A stretch of DNA of 64,000 nt from Chlorokybus atmophyticus (lineage: Eukaryota; Streptophyta; Chlorokybophyceae; Chlorokybales; Chlorokybaceae), in NCBI GenBank assembly GCA_009103225.1, contig RHPI01002533.1, positions 7,793-71,792 on the forward strand. Reading direction: 5' to 3'. Each line of letters opens with the position of its first letter. The stretch's first letter is position 1. The position numbers were made by a program, and so were the translations under genes. Shown piece after piece: positions 30,484 through 42,301 of this stretch. The notes under the pieces are model-generated. The model made no database searches, was not told where the DNA came from, and was given only the letters and a program-made list of their open reading frames with translations.

Positions 30484-31443
30484 AGTGTGATTTTACACAT
30501 TCCGTCGCCAACAACGCATCACCGTGTTGGAACTATTTGGAGGAATAGGTAGTGGCCTCGCCGCTGACCTCAACACCGGCGCGACGGTCACTAAGTACTT
30601 CTACTGTTCCTGATCCACACGCACAAATTGCCCTGGGCCACCACCTGCGCCATCTACACAAATGCTACCCGCAGCGACTGCCGCTATCGGCACTGCCACA
30701 GGACATCCGTGTAATCTCTGCGGATCACCTCCTAACGGTGGGCAACATCAACCTGCTGATAGCAAGATGGGAGTGTCAAGGACACTCCAGAGCAGGCAGC
30801 GGCTAAGGACTCGCTAATCCTCGCTCACCATTGTTTTGGGAACTGATGCGTGTCATCAAAATCCTGCAGAGCAGCCAGCTGTCCAGGCCTTCAGGATACC
30901 GTATCGATGATGTGACATCATCGAGAATGTGCACTCCGAGGACGATAAGCGCCATCACGTGGCCAACAGCTTCCAATAGGTGTGTTCCTTTCTGGGACAT
31001 CCTTTTAGAATCAACGCAGCGCGGCATGGCTCCCGTGCTCATCGCGTCCGCACCAAGTGGACCAACCTGGCAGCAGTCGAAGATCTTTTTGCTGATGAAT
31101 ATCTGCACAGCAGTCGTCCACACGATCTGACCATTGACGCTATGCTGGACTCTGGGCGCACAGCACAACCAATTACCCGACACGAACACCAGCACCTCTA
31201 CAAGTGCAACCAGCCTGGTCAACCACGTCGTGCGTTCCCCATTTTGGTGTCTTATCCGGGATCATACGCCTTCCACAACCACGGTGTAGGCATGGTGTTG
31301 GATTTCAACACAGGCCAGCTAGAGGAACCCAACGCACGTGAGCGCGAACGCGCCATGGGCTTCTCTCCCGGCAGAATCACAGTTCTACGCCGACCAACAA
31401 TCAGCAATGCCAATTGTTGGGACGCGCCATGGATCAGAACAGC
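30484..31443 (+). pseudogene. Gypsy-1b methyltransferase domain (catalytic Cys kept, frame broken)
   Basis: Motif I VLELFGGIGSG, motif IV ARWECQGHSRAG with Cys codon 30774-30776, IENVHSEDDK (motif VI), HRVRTKWTNL and NARERERAMGF (motifs IX-X). Stops interrupt the frame at about 30437-30490, 30804 and 30977, and a ~15-bp duplication adds GATGTGACATCATC near 30907. It carries the Cys missing from copy 1a and confirms the domain's identity. Confidence 0.8.
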
Positions 31444-31510
31444 ATGATATGGTTGTTGGAAATGTGCTTTGCTCTCCATGACCGCCATGTGTCCTTCCAG
31501 GAGCTCGACA

Positions 31511-33172
31511 CTCCAGATTGACCAACAATGCAACCGAAGCTTGGCACGAGCTCGGCCCCGCAACAGCAGCTCCCACTGTGGCCATGTTTGCTGTTGCCGC
31601 GTTACGGTCAGGGCGCCAGATCAACACCACCTCAACGACAAAAGAGATTCCTGCCCTTGAATGTACCGACCCCACATTAACCACACCCCTAGGAGACGTC
31701 CACGCAGTCGACATCGAAGTCGACGACACTAAGCTGGCACCCACCGACACCAGGCAGGACTTATGGCTGGACAAGCCATCGCTCTCCTTTCATCAAAATG
31801 GCCAGCTTCCTCCGACTTGAGTGCACGAGAGAATGATCGTGTCAATCAACACACCCGCCACTATCGGTGGGCGGATGACAAGGTGTAGCGCCGCGTCTAG
31901 GACGAGGACAAGGAGGTGCCAACACCAGCCATACATGAGGGCATCATCGCAGCCCTCCACACTAAGCTTGGACACTTCAGTGTCAAGCGTACCGTTAGCC
32001 TGGTAAGGGTGCAATATTGGTGGTATGGGCTGTTCAAACAGGTACAGAGGTTCGTCAATCGCTGCCAGCAGTGTGACATGGTATGCGCCAGCCTCAACAC
32101 ACGCAGCGCCACCTTGCACCCACTCCCCATCTCCGGTCTCTTTTACCGATGGGGGCTCGACATCTTGGGAGACTTGGCACCCTCGGCACGGGGCAACCGC
32201 TACATCCTGGTCATGATCAAGCACTTCTCCAAATGGGTGGAGCTGGTGCCATAACCCGACAAGAGCAGCAGGGGGGTGTCTCAAGCCTTCCTCTCCCATG
32301 TCCTCAGCCGGTTTGGCAGCTTCGCTGAGGTCATCACCGACCAGGGCACTGAGTTCAAAGGGGAGTTCGACACCCTGCTGGACAGATGCTACATCGATCA
32401 TCGCCGTACTTCGCGTGACCACCCTCAAGCCGACGGTCTCGCCGAGCGGACAGTACAGACCATCAACAAGGCACTCCGCAAGTATGTGCTGGAGTATGAT
32501 AAGAACACCTGGGACGACCATCTTTCGTGGGTGGCTCTGGGTTACCGGTTGTCAAAACAGGCGGCTCTGCGCGAGTACAGCCCATACTACCCGCTGTTCG
32601 GGCGTCCGCCGTTGCTTCCCTTTCGTGCACAGCAGGAAGTAGACCGTGTGGTAAACAACCTCGACGATCCCAACTGGGTGCACCACGACATCACCACACG
32701 CGCCACGCTGTTCAAGCACACCGTCCCGATGGCCTTCAACCACCTGCGCATCGCACAACACCACGACACTCTGCGCTACGAGCGCGTGCGGAGCGGCTTC
32801 TACAAGGAGCGCCAATGGCGGTTTCAAGTAGGGGACTTTGCCTATTGCATGGCGGCCACCAAGGACACGCTCTACACCTCCGTGGGCCGCACCGTCTACA
32901 AGGTACTCAAGGTGTACCCCACAGGAGTGCTGGACCTCCTTGGTCAGAATGGCGAGAGGTTGAAAGACAACATGGTGGACTGCGCGCCATGTTACCTCCC
33001 TTACATAGCGGGCTTTGCGCGCATCCAGCACCCTCGCCCCGCCCGCAGCGCACGCTGTGAACGCTGAGGCTGTGCCGGCAACGACGCACTCATGATGCTC
33101 TTCGACGGATGCAACAAGGGCCTGCATTGCTACTGTCAGGAGCCCCCATTGACGCAATACCCATCGTCACAA
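31511..33172 (+). pseudogene. Gypsy-1b integrase and partial PHD finger
   Basis: Begins at the acidic linker (NNATEAWHELGPA) and runs to the PHD. Stops occur near 31818, 31888, 32252 and 33065. The integrase triad is complete: Asp in WGLDILGDL, Asp in VITDQGTEF and Glu in GLAERTV (GAG 32444-32446). The PHD keeps CER, HCYC and neighbouring residues but is cut off at ~33172 by insertion X. Confidence 0.85.
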
Positions 33173-33236
33173 AATGTTTCCCATGCCGGCCGACTGAATA
33201 TTGGCAACGGCCGTGCACCTGAGGATACTCCTTTGG

Positions 33237-33774
33237 TGTAACAGCACCACTGTCGCCGGTGATGCCCCTTCAATCCTCTACCCCAACACCCACACCGCCT
33301 ATGACAAGCCTTTCAACGGCGTGGCCGCCACTGAGCAGAAAACTGAAAGTCCCCACATCAGTTTGATTTGACCTTTTATATCAAGAGTATATAAATTATA
33401 TACCTCTCGATAATTAACTTACAACTAGACATCGACCCTATAGATAGGGTAGTTAGGAAATCTAGCGTGAGCCAATCATAGCTCGGATAAGGTACTTATC
33501 AATAAGGTACCTATCCAAAGATACCTATCGTAAGGTACCTAACGAAATAGTGATCACATTTAGTGTCACATTTTATCAAATGTGACACTAAATAGGCTTG
33601 AATAAGCGGTTTTACACCCATTTGGACTTATTTAAGCTATGATAAAGCATAATAGCCTTTGATAAGCGAGGACCCGTAAAAAAGAGGGATAAATAAGCAT
33701 AATTGGATACTTATTTATAAATAATGGGTTATTTAGGTAGCAATAATACCCTTATTGTTATTGCTCCCGTTACA
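33237..33774 (-). repeat. Gypsy-2 3' LTR
   Basis: 538 bp. Contains several GGTACCTA repeats (33495-33545) and a 15-bp-arm hairpin at 33559-33592 whose left arm is largely absent from the other LTR. Confidence 0.9.
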
Positions 33775-34000
33775 TTCCCCCCCACTTGGGTTTTCAACGT
33801 CCTCGTTGAACTCAAGTTGATCAGGCTTGATTTCGAGTAATTGTAACGAGTGAGATAGCAGGAAATGACAGGGAGGTAATGAAACTGCACTGCCAGTCTG
33901 TTATAAAACCAAGCCCACAGTTTATGGGACAGGACGTGATTCCCAATAAGCTCGAAGCAACTCGCGGCAATGCGTAAAATGCCTGTCGGGCTCCCAATTG

Positions 34001-36303
34001 TTATGTTCTGAGCCATACCCTTTCCATTTCAATTAAATAGCGAGTTACGCGTCCTTGACTATTCAGCTTATGGTTCAATATAGCTTCCACCTCGTATTCG
34101 AGCTCGCTGTCCACCTCAGCTGGCGGTGGTGGAGGCTGTGTTCTACCATCTGAGCGGTAAGGTTTCAACAAGTTCATATGGAACACGTTGTGTATACGCA
34201 CACTTGGGGGCAATTGCAGTCTATAAGCGTGCGTACCAACTCTATCAATGATAGAGTTGGTACGCATGCTTATAGACTAACGGAAAGGACCTAACCATCA
34301 GGGCAGCAACTTGCGAGCACCCGTACCTTTAATGATTATGCTCTTTGCGTTAAGCAAAACTTTATCGCCGACATCGAAAGTGGCCATTCTTCGATGTGTA
34401 TTAGCATAAGATTTTTGCCTGTCCTGTGCTTCTGACAGACATAGCTTGGCTCGAGCCAAATTTTCTTGCATATCAGTGGCAAATTCCTTTGCCACTGGTA
34501 CAGTCAGGGCATTGCAAGGTACACGCAATGACGCTGGTGTGTTCGGGTGAATCCCGTAATTCAAGAAAAATGGGGTTTCCCTTACACTTTCTTGCCACGC
34601 GTTGTTCACATCGAACTCTGCCGTTGGCAAGTACCTGTCCCAATCAGCATGGTTAGGAGCCACATAGTGGCGAAGCATTTCTTCCAGTATTTGATTTGCT
34701 CGCTCAGTTTGTCCATCCGTTTACGGGTGGAAAGCAGTCGACATGCTTTGTATTTACCCCAACAATTTACAGACTTCTCTTCAAACTTGGAGACAAACCG
34801 AGGATCACGATCTCTGATAAGTTCACGCGGTACATCGTGAACTCGAAAGACCGTGGACACAAATAAATGTGCCAAGTCCCGTGCACTCACAGTTTTGCAA
34901 CACGGGGCAAAATGCACCATTTTGGTCAAACAGTCGACAAAAACCACAATAGCAGTGTATTTGGCTGCTGTTGAATGTAGGTCAGTAATCAAATCCATAC
35001 TGACACTATCCCACTTTTGTTCTAAAATTGCCAATGGTTTAAGCAATCCCGCTTGTTTTTGTCGTAGTGGCTTATTACATTGATACACGTCACATGTGCG
35101 AACATATTGATCCACATCAGCTGACATTGACGGCCACCAGTATAATTGATATTGCGCAGCTTTGAGTGTTTTGTGTTTCCCCAAATGCCCAGCATACGGC
35201 GGGTTATGCACTGAATGTAAGCATTGCTTACGCAAGTCGCCCGGGTTGGGAATTGCCAACTGCTCCCCTTTATACCACAGATTGCTAACAGCAGTAAGCT
35301 GTTGCAACTTAATTTGACTGCTAAACCAATCATCTGAGTTATAACCTGTGGACACTTTCTTTAGGAAAGGATCTTCAGGCTGTTGTACATTACGCGTACT
35401 TTGAGAGCGCGTAAGTGCCAAAAAAGCAGGGCTACGACTTAGTGGATCCGCCACATTGGTGCGACCCGGACGGTATTGCCAAGTAAAAGTGAAACGGGAA
35501 ATGAATTCATTCCACTTAGCTTGCCGCCTCGACAGATTTTGTTGCGTATGAAAGAATGTGAGCGGGTTGTGATCAGTGATCATTAAAAACTCCACACCTT
35601 CCAAGTAGCAACGCCATGTGCGCAGCGCGTGCACCACCTCGAGCAATTCCTGCTCAGTGGTTGTGTAATTACGTTCAGCAGGAATGAACTTTTTGCTTTT
35701 ATATGCACATGGTCTGTCATCCTGTAGAAGGACTGCCCCACACCCAATGGTGGCAGCATCACTAATCACCACAAAAGGCTTGGTGTGGTCGGGGAAGGCT
35801 AACACAGGGGCTTGTGTTAATGCATCTTTAATGCGTGTAAAAGCAACCTCGTGTGCCTCCGTCCACACAAATTCAACATCTTTTCTCAGTAAAGATGTTA
35901 AAGGATTTGCCATGCTAGAATATGCTCGCATGAGCTTGCGAAAATAATTGGCTAGCCCCAAGAAAGCACGTAACTGATGTACATCCTTGGGTGGTGGCCA
36001 ATCCTTCACCGCACACACCTTTTGAGGATCTGGTTTCAATCCTTCTTTGCCAATCACATGCCCCAAAAAGGGTAGTTTATGCTTTACAAAGTTGCATTTG
36101 GACATAGATTTGGCATAGAATTTGTGTTCGCGTAACTTAGCTAGAACCAATTCCACATGCCTGTGGTGGTCCTCCCGGGTTTTGCTGAACACAATAATGT
36201 CGTCTAGATATACCAATACAAACTTGTACCACTCATCAGCAAATACCGCGTTTATTGCTGTCTGAAATGTAGCCGGTGCATTTGTTAACCCAAATGGTAA
36301 CAC
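34001..36303 (-). pseudogene. Gypsy-2 RT/RNase H/integrase/chromodomain
   Basis: The frame 36303-34606 holds the RT palm (YLDDIIVFSK), RNase H (VISDAATIGCGAVL), the integrase HHCC (H...GHLGKH, CDVYQC) and the core Asp in SMDLITDL. The second catalytic Asp is in RDRDPRFV. Frameshifts near 34700 and 34300 split off the integrase end (34678-34298) and a GTHAYRLQLPPS segment. The chromodomain (YEVEAILNHK, then WKGYGSEHNNWEPDRHF after a one-base shift near 34030) ends the protein. A 30-bp inverted duplication at 34249-34278 breaks the frame. Confidence 0.88.
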
Positions 36304-36343
36304 TTTATACTTAAAGTGTCATAATGGGGTGCGAAATGCAGTT

Positions 36344-37682
36344 TTATATATCCGACAGGTGGATTCTTATTCGATGATAACCACTGGTCAAATCCAATGT
36401 GCTGAACACTGTTGCACCTGACAGCTTATTAAACATATCATTAATCCGAGGCAAAGGGTGTCTGTTTTTCACAGTTACCTTGTTCAACGCACGGTAATCA
36501 ATACACATGCGTAGCTTGCCATTCTTTTTGGGCACAAACAAGATTGGTGCACCAAAAGGAGATATGCTCTTTATTATTAAAGCCTTGTCCAATAACTCTT
36601 GAGCTGTTTTTTCATTTCCGCATATTCTAAGGAACTTAGCCTATAGATAGGCCGCCAAGGTGGCTTTGCCCCTCTTCCAAGGGAATGGTATGATGTATGT
36701 ATGTTTCTATCAGGAGGCAACTCCGGGAGTTCATCCTGAAAAACATCTGCGTATTGTTCCGTAAGTGATTGCACCACAGGGTCAATTACGGCCTGTTCAA
36801 CAAGTGTCTCTACCCGTCGTAAGTGCATAAAGTATACTTCCTCACGTTGACGCATGCAACGTTTCAGTTGCATAGCAGAGAGGAGCGGAACATTGTCGCG
36901 AGCAACACGTGCGAGTACAGGTGCGGTTAATGTCACCTTACGTTTACCCTTACGAAGGGTGCACGTATTTGCTTGAGAGTCTAATTGCAAACCTGCTTCA
37001 GTGTGCCACGGTTCACCCAAAACATCATCCACCCCGGAATACCTATATCCACCACGATGAAAGCTGGTCGAGTCTTGTGGCTGTTAATAACAAAACGCCC
37101 TTTCACCTCCCCAATTGCATTAAGGGTGGAACCAGCAGCACGTACATACGACGTGACTGGTGTGAAAGGTATGTTATTACGTTTCACCCAAGCATGTTCA
37201 ACAAAGTTATGGTTTGCACCAGTATCAATCAATGCTGTACATGGTGTACCCATAAGTTGACTCTCAAATCTCCATTTGAGTGGCACTGAGTAACCATCAA
37301 ATGTAGCTAATGTTGGAGTGCCGTGATTGGTAGCAGGCTTGATAAAGATTACTTGCAGCGGTGAAGCTCCTGTATCCTTGCGTGAGAATTGCATAATTAC
37401 TTCTCCCCCTTTCAGCAATCGCGACCACAGGCCATGATACCGAGGGATAACTACGCATGCAGTGACAGCATGTTGTAATTGCAACTCGTGTAAGTGCTTA
37501 ATAGCAGTTACCAATTCAGAGAATGGAACATTGATTAAAACACAACCGTTTGCATTTGTCAACACAGGTGGTGTGCTCATATCAGTCCATACATCTGATA
37601 CATCACAAAGAGATGAAACGTTATCAAGAAGTACAGAGTTTTCAAAGTCGTTCTGCTCGACTAAGCTACCAACCACGGACAA
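36344..37682 (-). pseudogene. Gypsy-2 protease and N-terminal RT
   Basis: 37682-36981 carries the retropepsin site CTALIDTGANHNFV. A one-base shift near 37030 leads into 37032-36577 (PELPPDRNIHTSYH linker). Another near 36590 leads into 36592-36344 with [21 protein letters not shown] and [11 protein letters not shown], and a further break near 36320 precedes the RT palm. The shifts are one base each. Confidence 0.85.
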
Positions 37683-37685
37683 TTC

Positions 37686-38875
37686 CTATTTCTTGTCCTT
37701 CTGCTGCTTGGCCTTCTGTGCATGCTGCTTTGCATAGCACTTAGCCTCCCCATGACCTGTCTTCTTGCAGAAGTTGCAAGTGATGGTGGATTTGGCCGCG
37801 TTGTAGGGGCTAGCAGGCTGAGATGTCTTCGCCTTTTTCACAAAAGGTTTGTTGTCAGTGGCCGGGCGCTTGGCAGTTGAAATCGGGGCTGCCTCTTTTA
37901 CTGTAGTTTGCATGTTTGCGCGAGAGCGCTTCACACTGTTCACAGCAGCAATCATCTGCATCAGCATTGGTTAATCCGTCGAGGCCCACTCTTGCATCTC
38001 GCGGGGTTGACGGCCACATGCTGCACGAGATATGTGTCCAAGTCACGCCTAAACATATCCAGCTGATCAGCATCACTGATAGGTTGTTTGCCAGCATTGA
38101 TCTTGCTGACAAAAGACTAAAAATTTTGGATATACTGCTAAGCCGGACGCCCGTTCTGACGCAGACTGTGCAGCTGGTTGCGAGCAACCGGGGCAGAATT
38201 TGCGCCACCATAGCGCTGCTCCATGAAAGAGCACAACTGATTCACTTCCCGCCCGAGGTTCGTATCCTACTGCTTATGGCGGTACCACTCTGCCAGAGCA
38301 TCGTTTGGGATCAGCAACTCAGCTACACGCAACTTCCCCTCCTCAGAAATGTGAAGGGAGTTAACATAGTGTCTCAGCTTCACGAGCCAGTCGCAAACTG
38401 CCACTTGTTTGTTGGGAACAAACTGGGCAGGTCGAGTAAGCGCCTGAACAGGTGGACCACTATCAGAGCGTTGAAGGCGCTCGATCATGTTCAAAACACG
38501 TTTTCCTTCACCCATCGATCCCTCCCAATCTCGCCCCATAAAGGTGGTGAGCTTTGAGATCTTTTCCGCCACATGAAAGAGGAAGTTGACAAGCGAGACA
38601 ATCGCCTCGCGAGGCTCCTCATCATAGGTGCCAAGAAAGTGGTCCATCAACTCCTGTTTTGTCAAACGAATTCAGATTTCAGGCTGCACGAATGATGGTG
38701 GTGGTGGTGGTCCGTTTGGTTCCACCAAGCCATCCACATCCTTAGCAGCATGAGACTCATCAGGTGCATCATCCGGGTTGGAAATATCCTCCATGGATGG
38801 AAACTCCTCCCCACGGGATAATTGCTCTTCTTGCGAGCTTTCCCCCTTTGAGGTGGGCACCGAGTTCTCTTCCAT
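37686..38875 (-). pseudogene. Gypsy-2 gag
   Basis: Starts MEENSVPTSKGES (38875), with a TGA at ~38672. The capsid part (QELMDHFLGTYDEEP, 38665-38267) continues after a frame change into RNQLHSLRQNG...DMFRRDLDTYLV at 38220-37985. It ends in a CCHC knuckle CNFCKKTGHGEAKC (near 37770). Two TAG codons near 38110-38140 sit where Gln would be expected in this family (QYIQNF-type block). Confidence 0.75.
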
Positions 38876-38919
38876 TTGTCTGCAAAACAGGCAAAATGGA
38901 ATGGTGAGAACCTCACCTA

Positions 38920-39744
38920 TGGACCAGGTTCAACGAGAGGATAAAAATGACCCCACGTTGTAAAAGTCCCAAACAGAGTCCAAACCAACAAAACAAAGGT
39001 TGGATCTGGAGTGTCACCAAACCGAACAAGTCTAAGTGGGACCAGAATGTCCTAACCCTGTGTTGTCCTCAACCAAGTCCCAATCTCCAGGCCGAAGCTA
39101 GCGGGGGAGGGTTTCAGACTAACAGTGTTTGGGAACAGAATGTCCTAGAACCTCCCCAAAACTCTTCAAACTAAGTTTCGATCTCCAGGCCGAAGCCAGA
39201 GGGGGAGGGTTTGGAAACAGCTTGGTTCAAAACTTACGGACCCGGGTCAAGCGACCCGGAAAAGCAGCTGGCAGGTAACAGGTACGTCACAGGCATGCAA
39301 CATGCAAGCCACAGGCATGCAACAGGCAAGCCGTACAGTGACAAACTGTGACATGCACTGGCAAGCACAATGACAAGCACTGACCGCATGCAATGACAGG
39401 CAATCACTGCAAGCAATGATAGTGCACTAAATGTGACAAGCAATGATGGCACTAGCAAGCCGCACTCTCATGCACTGGCAAGTCATTGAAATGATGTGCA
39501 TAAAAGTACACACGTGCACCTGGCAAACACCTGGCAAGCAATTGGCAAGCAGGCAAGTCACCGACGTGTGTGATGGTACCTCACACGTGGAGAGGCATCC
39601 TCTTTGATGGGTGGCTTTAACGTGGAGGTAGCGCAGGGAAGCGAACTTGAAACTTGGGCTGCGTGGCGAAAAGGGGCCGCCGCCGACGCCTTCTGATTGG
39701 CCGAAAGCAGGTCGCCGCCCGCTATAAGTACCCACGTCACCCCC
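38920..39744. repeat. Gypsy-2 5' untranslated region with repeats
   Basis: A ~100-bp duplication (CAATCTCCAGGCCGAAGC and CGATCTCCAGGCCGAAGC, near 39080 and 39180) is followed by a 300-bp tract of GGCAAGC/CATGCAA words (39260-39560). No ORF of interest. Confidence 0.6.
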
Positions 39745-39760
39745 CAGCTCCTGGATACCA
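39745..39760 (-). promoter_or_regulatory. Gypsy-2 primer binding site
   Basis: On the minus strand TGGTATCCAGGAGC lies two bases inside the 5' LTR. It is complementary to a tRNA 3' end GCTCCTGGATACCA. I cannot name the tRNA. Confidence 0.65.
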
Positions 39761-40398
39761 ATTGAAGGGCACCACCGTCGCCGGTGATGCCCCTTCAATC
39801 CTCTACCCCAACACCCACACCGCCTAGGGTAGAGGTGCCCTATTTGGCCACTCGCCCTAAATTGGCCAATACACGGTTTTTGGCGGATATCTTGTTATCC
39901 CCTTGGGCAATCGCGGTCAAACTTATAGGTTAGGTAGATACAAGTGTAATACACACTCAAACCAAGTTTCAAGGCAAACGGACAAGTGTGGCGGCAGATT
40001 TAAATTTTCCACTACCTGTTACAGTTGGTGTTTGTCTACCTTATTCTATGGCCGTACTTTGGTGGTTAATAACTTTTGCATATGAAGCTGAAATGGGATG
40101 GGGTTTTATTCTACCTGTTTTTATGGTAGTAGAGACCTTACGTTTCAAGTTGCATGTTATTCGGAATTGAAATGCAAAAGTTACATGTCACACATTTTAC
40201 ATGTAACGCTTAACTTTTTTTGAGTGTGAGCTGGTGGTGGTTGTCACTTCTAGTGCCGGGGGAAAGGCGCTGGTTGCTGTGCTGTGCTTGTGTATACACT
40301 GTGAATGCGTGTGGGAGGGTTGTGATTGCTGCGAGGGTGTGAACAAGCACATGAGACAAGGCTGCAGCATATCAGAGGGGGGGGAGAAAGGGAGGGGG

Positions 40399-40671
40399 AC
40401 AAATTCAACATCTTTTCTCAGTAAAGATGTTAAAGGATTTGCCATGCTAGAATATGCTCGCATGAGCTTGCGAAAATAATTGGCTAGCCCCAAGAAAGCA
40501 CGTAACTGATGTACATCCTTGGGTGGTGGCCAATCCTTCACCGCACACACCTTTTGAGGATCTGGTTTCAATCCTTCTTTGCCAATCACATGCCCCAAAA
40601 AGGGTAGTTTATGCTTTACAAAGTTGCATTTGGACATAGATTTGGCATAGAATTTGTGTTCGCGTAACTTA
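40399..40671 (-). repeat. 273-bp copy of Gypsy-2 RT inside the pogo element
   Basis: Appears base-for-base the same as 35867-36139 and ends immediately before an undetermined base at 40672. No element ends or target duplication bound it. Either a recent templated insertion or, more likely, an assembly join. Confidence 0.8.
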
Positions 40672-40890
40672 NGGTAGCATGGCCGTGATGCGTGTGTGAG
40701 GCAGGCAGAGTTGTACACGATAGTATTGCATTACAAGGAGGCTAATACTGTTGGCTACCACGATTGCTGGCTACCTATGGTCGCCTCTACAAGCAGGGTG
40801 GGCGGATTGCTTGTCTGCACTCGTATGGACATCATTGCAGCATGGCCGCTCAGACCACCCATTTGCATCATGTATGGGCTGACCATATGC

Positions 40891-42301
40891 ATGGCAGCGC
40901 AGACCAAGCGTGTGCGAGCCAGGACCCCTGCTCGCGCAAGAAGACGAAGAGGGTACAGAAACTACGTCCTCAGCATGCCAGACATCCAGAGAGCCGTGCA
41001 TGCCATTGCTGAGGGCTGCATGAGCATCAGCGATGCTGTCTCAGACCTTGGCATCCCCAGGACTACTCTGCGCAGATACTGTGACAACTCCGCCCTGCTC
41101 GACAAATATAGGTGAGCCCAGCATCAGAGTGTTAGTGCAATAGCTGACTGCAATTGCAAGCGCTGAATGCATATGATATGTATGCAGGGGTGCTGGTCAT
41201 GCAACTCTGTTTAATGAGGAGGAGGAGGAGTCACTGGCACAGTTTGTGATCAATCGCAACAAGTGTGGAAGAGGGGTCACTTGGACTGAAATAGGCAAGG
41301 AAGAGACTAGCAGGAGATGAGCGTGCAACGCTATGCCAAAGAGGCATACCTGAGAAGAAGTGGTGGCAAGGTTTTAAGAAGAGGAAGCGCCTTACCTCTC
41401 GCAAGGCAGAGGCTTTGGACAAGGCGAGGAGATGTGCACTGAAACGAGATGTAGTTTACCATTACTTTGAACTGTTGGCGAAGGTTGTGGAAGACTTGGG
41501 AGTGGGACCAGAGCGCATCATATCTGCTGATGAGGTTGGAGTCGAACCAGACACCACCATGCAGAATCAGCGAGTCATATGCGAGAGGTAAGAGTGTTAG
41601 CAATGCCAACATGCTGTGCTTGAATGTTAATGATACAATGCTAACCTATGTGCTGTTGTGCAGTGGCGCACGTTGGGCTCAGGCAGCCACGACAGAAAGT
41701 AGAGAGCACATTACAATTATGGCAGCAGTTTCAGGAGCTGGCTACACCTTCCCACCTCTGATCATCATGAAGGGCAAACGCATAACACAAGACTGCAAAG
41801 AGTTTGGAGACAAAGTACTTGGGAGTGTGTTTGCAATGCAAGAAAGCGCTTGGATGACAAACGGAGCTCTTCGAGAAGTGGATCAAGCATCTTGTCAAGT
41901 GGGTGCCAGGAGGTGTGAGTCCTTCAAACCCTGCATTGCTTGTAGTGGACGGACATGTGAGCAGATACAGCAGCGACATGATCAGCTTTGCAATGCAATG
42001 CGGTCTCCACATCCTCGTCCTCCCCCCCCACACCACACATCGCCTGCAAGTATTAGATGTTAGTTGCTTTCACCCATTTAAAGAAGTATACATGAGAGAA
42101 TACAGAGCAAGACAAGAGACAAGGTACAACGCTGACCTGTCCAGGAAGGAGTTCTTGTCAATGCTGGTCAACCCGTGGCTGCAAGGTCTCACACCCGCCA
42201 ACATCATAGGAGGCTTCAGAGCGTGTGGGTTGTGGCCTTTGAACAAGCACGTGCTGGACAAATATTTCCCCCCTGAAGACTCCAGCATCCCCCCGCCATG
42301 A
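40891..42301 (+). pseudogene. Pogo-type transposase
   Basis: Exons about 40891-41111, 41188-41587 and 41664-42301, with GT-AG introns. An HTH_psq-like domain (RAVHAIAEG...SDLGIPRTTLRRY) is followed by a CENP-B/pogo-like block (RGIPEKKWWQGFKKRKRLT) and a DDE_1 catalytic core: first Asp in SADEVGV, second in LVVDGHVSRYS, third in LQVLDVSCFHPFK. One-base frame changes near 41300 and 41860 interrupt the conceptual protein, so this copy is probably inactive or the sequence has indel errors. The TA target and terminal repeats fit the family. Confidence 0.85.

Noticed and set aside
39903-40170. Short ORFs with hydrophobic stretches near the pogo left end
   Set aside because: Adjacent to the terminal repeat, no homology recognised, not linked in frame to the transposase.
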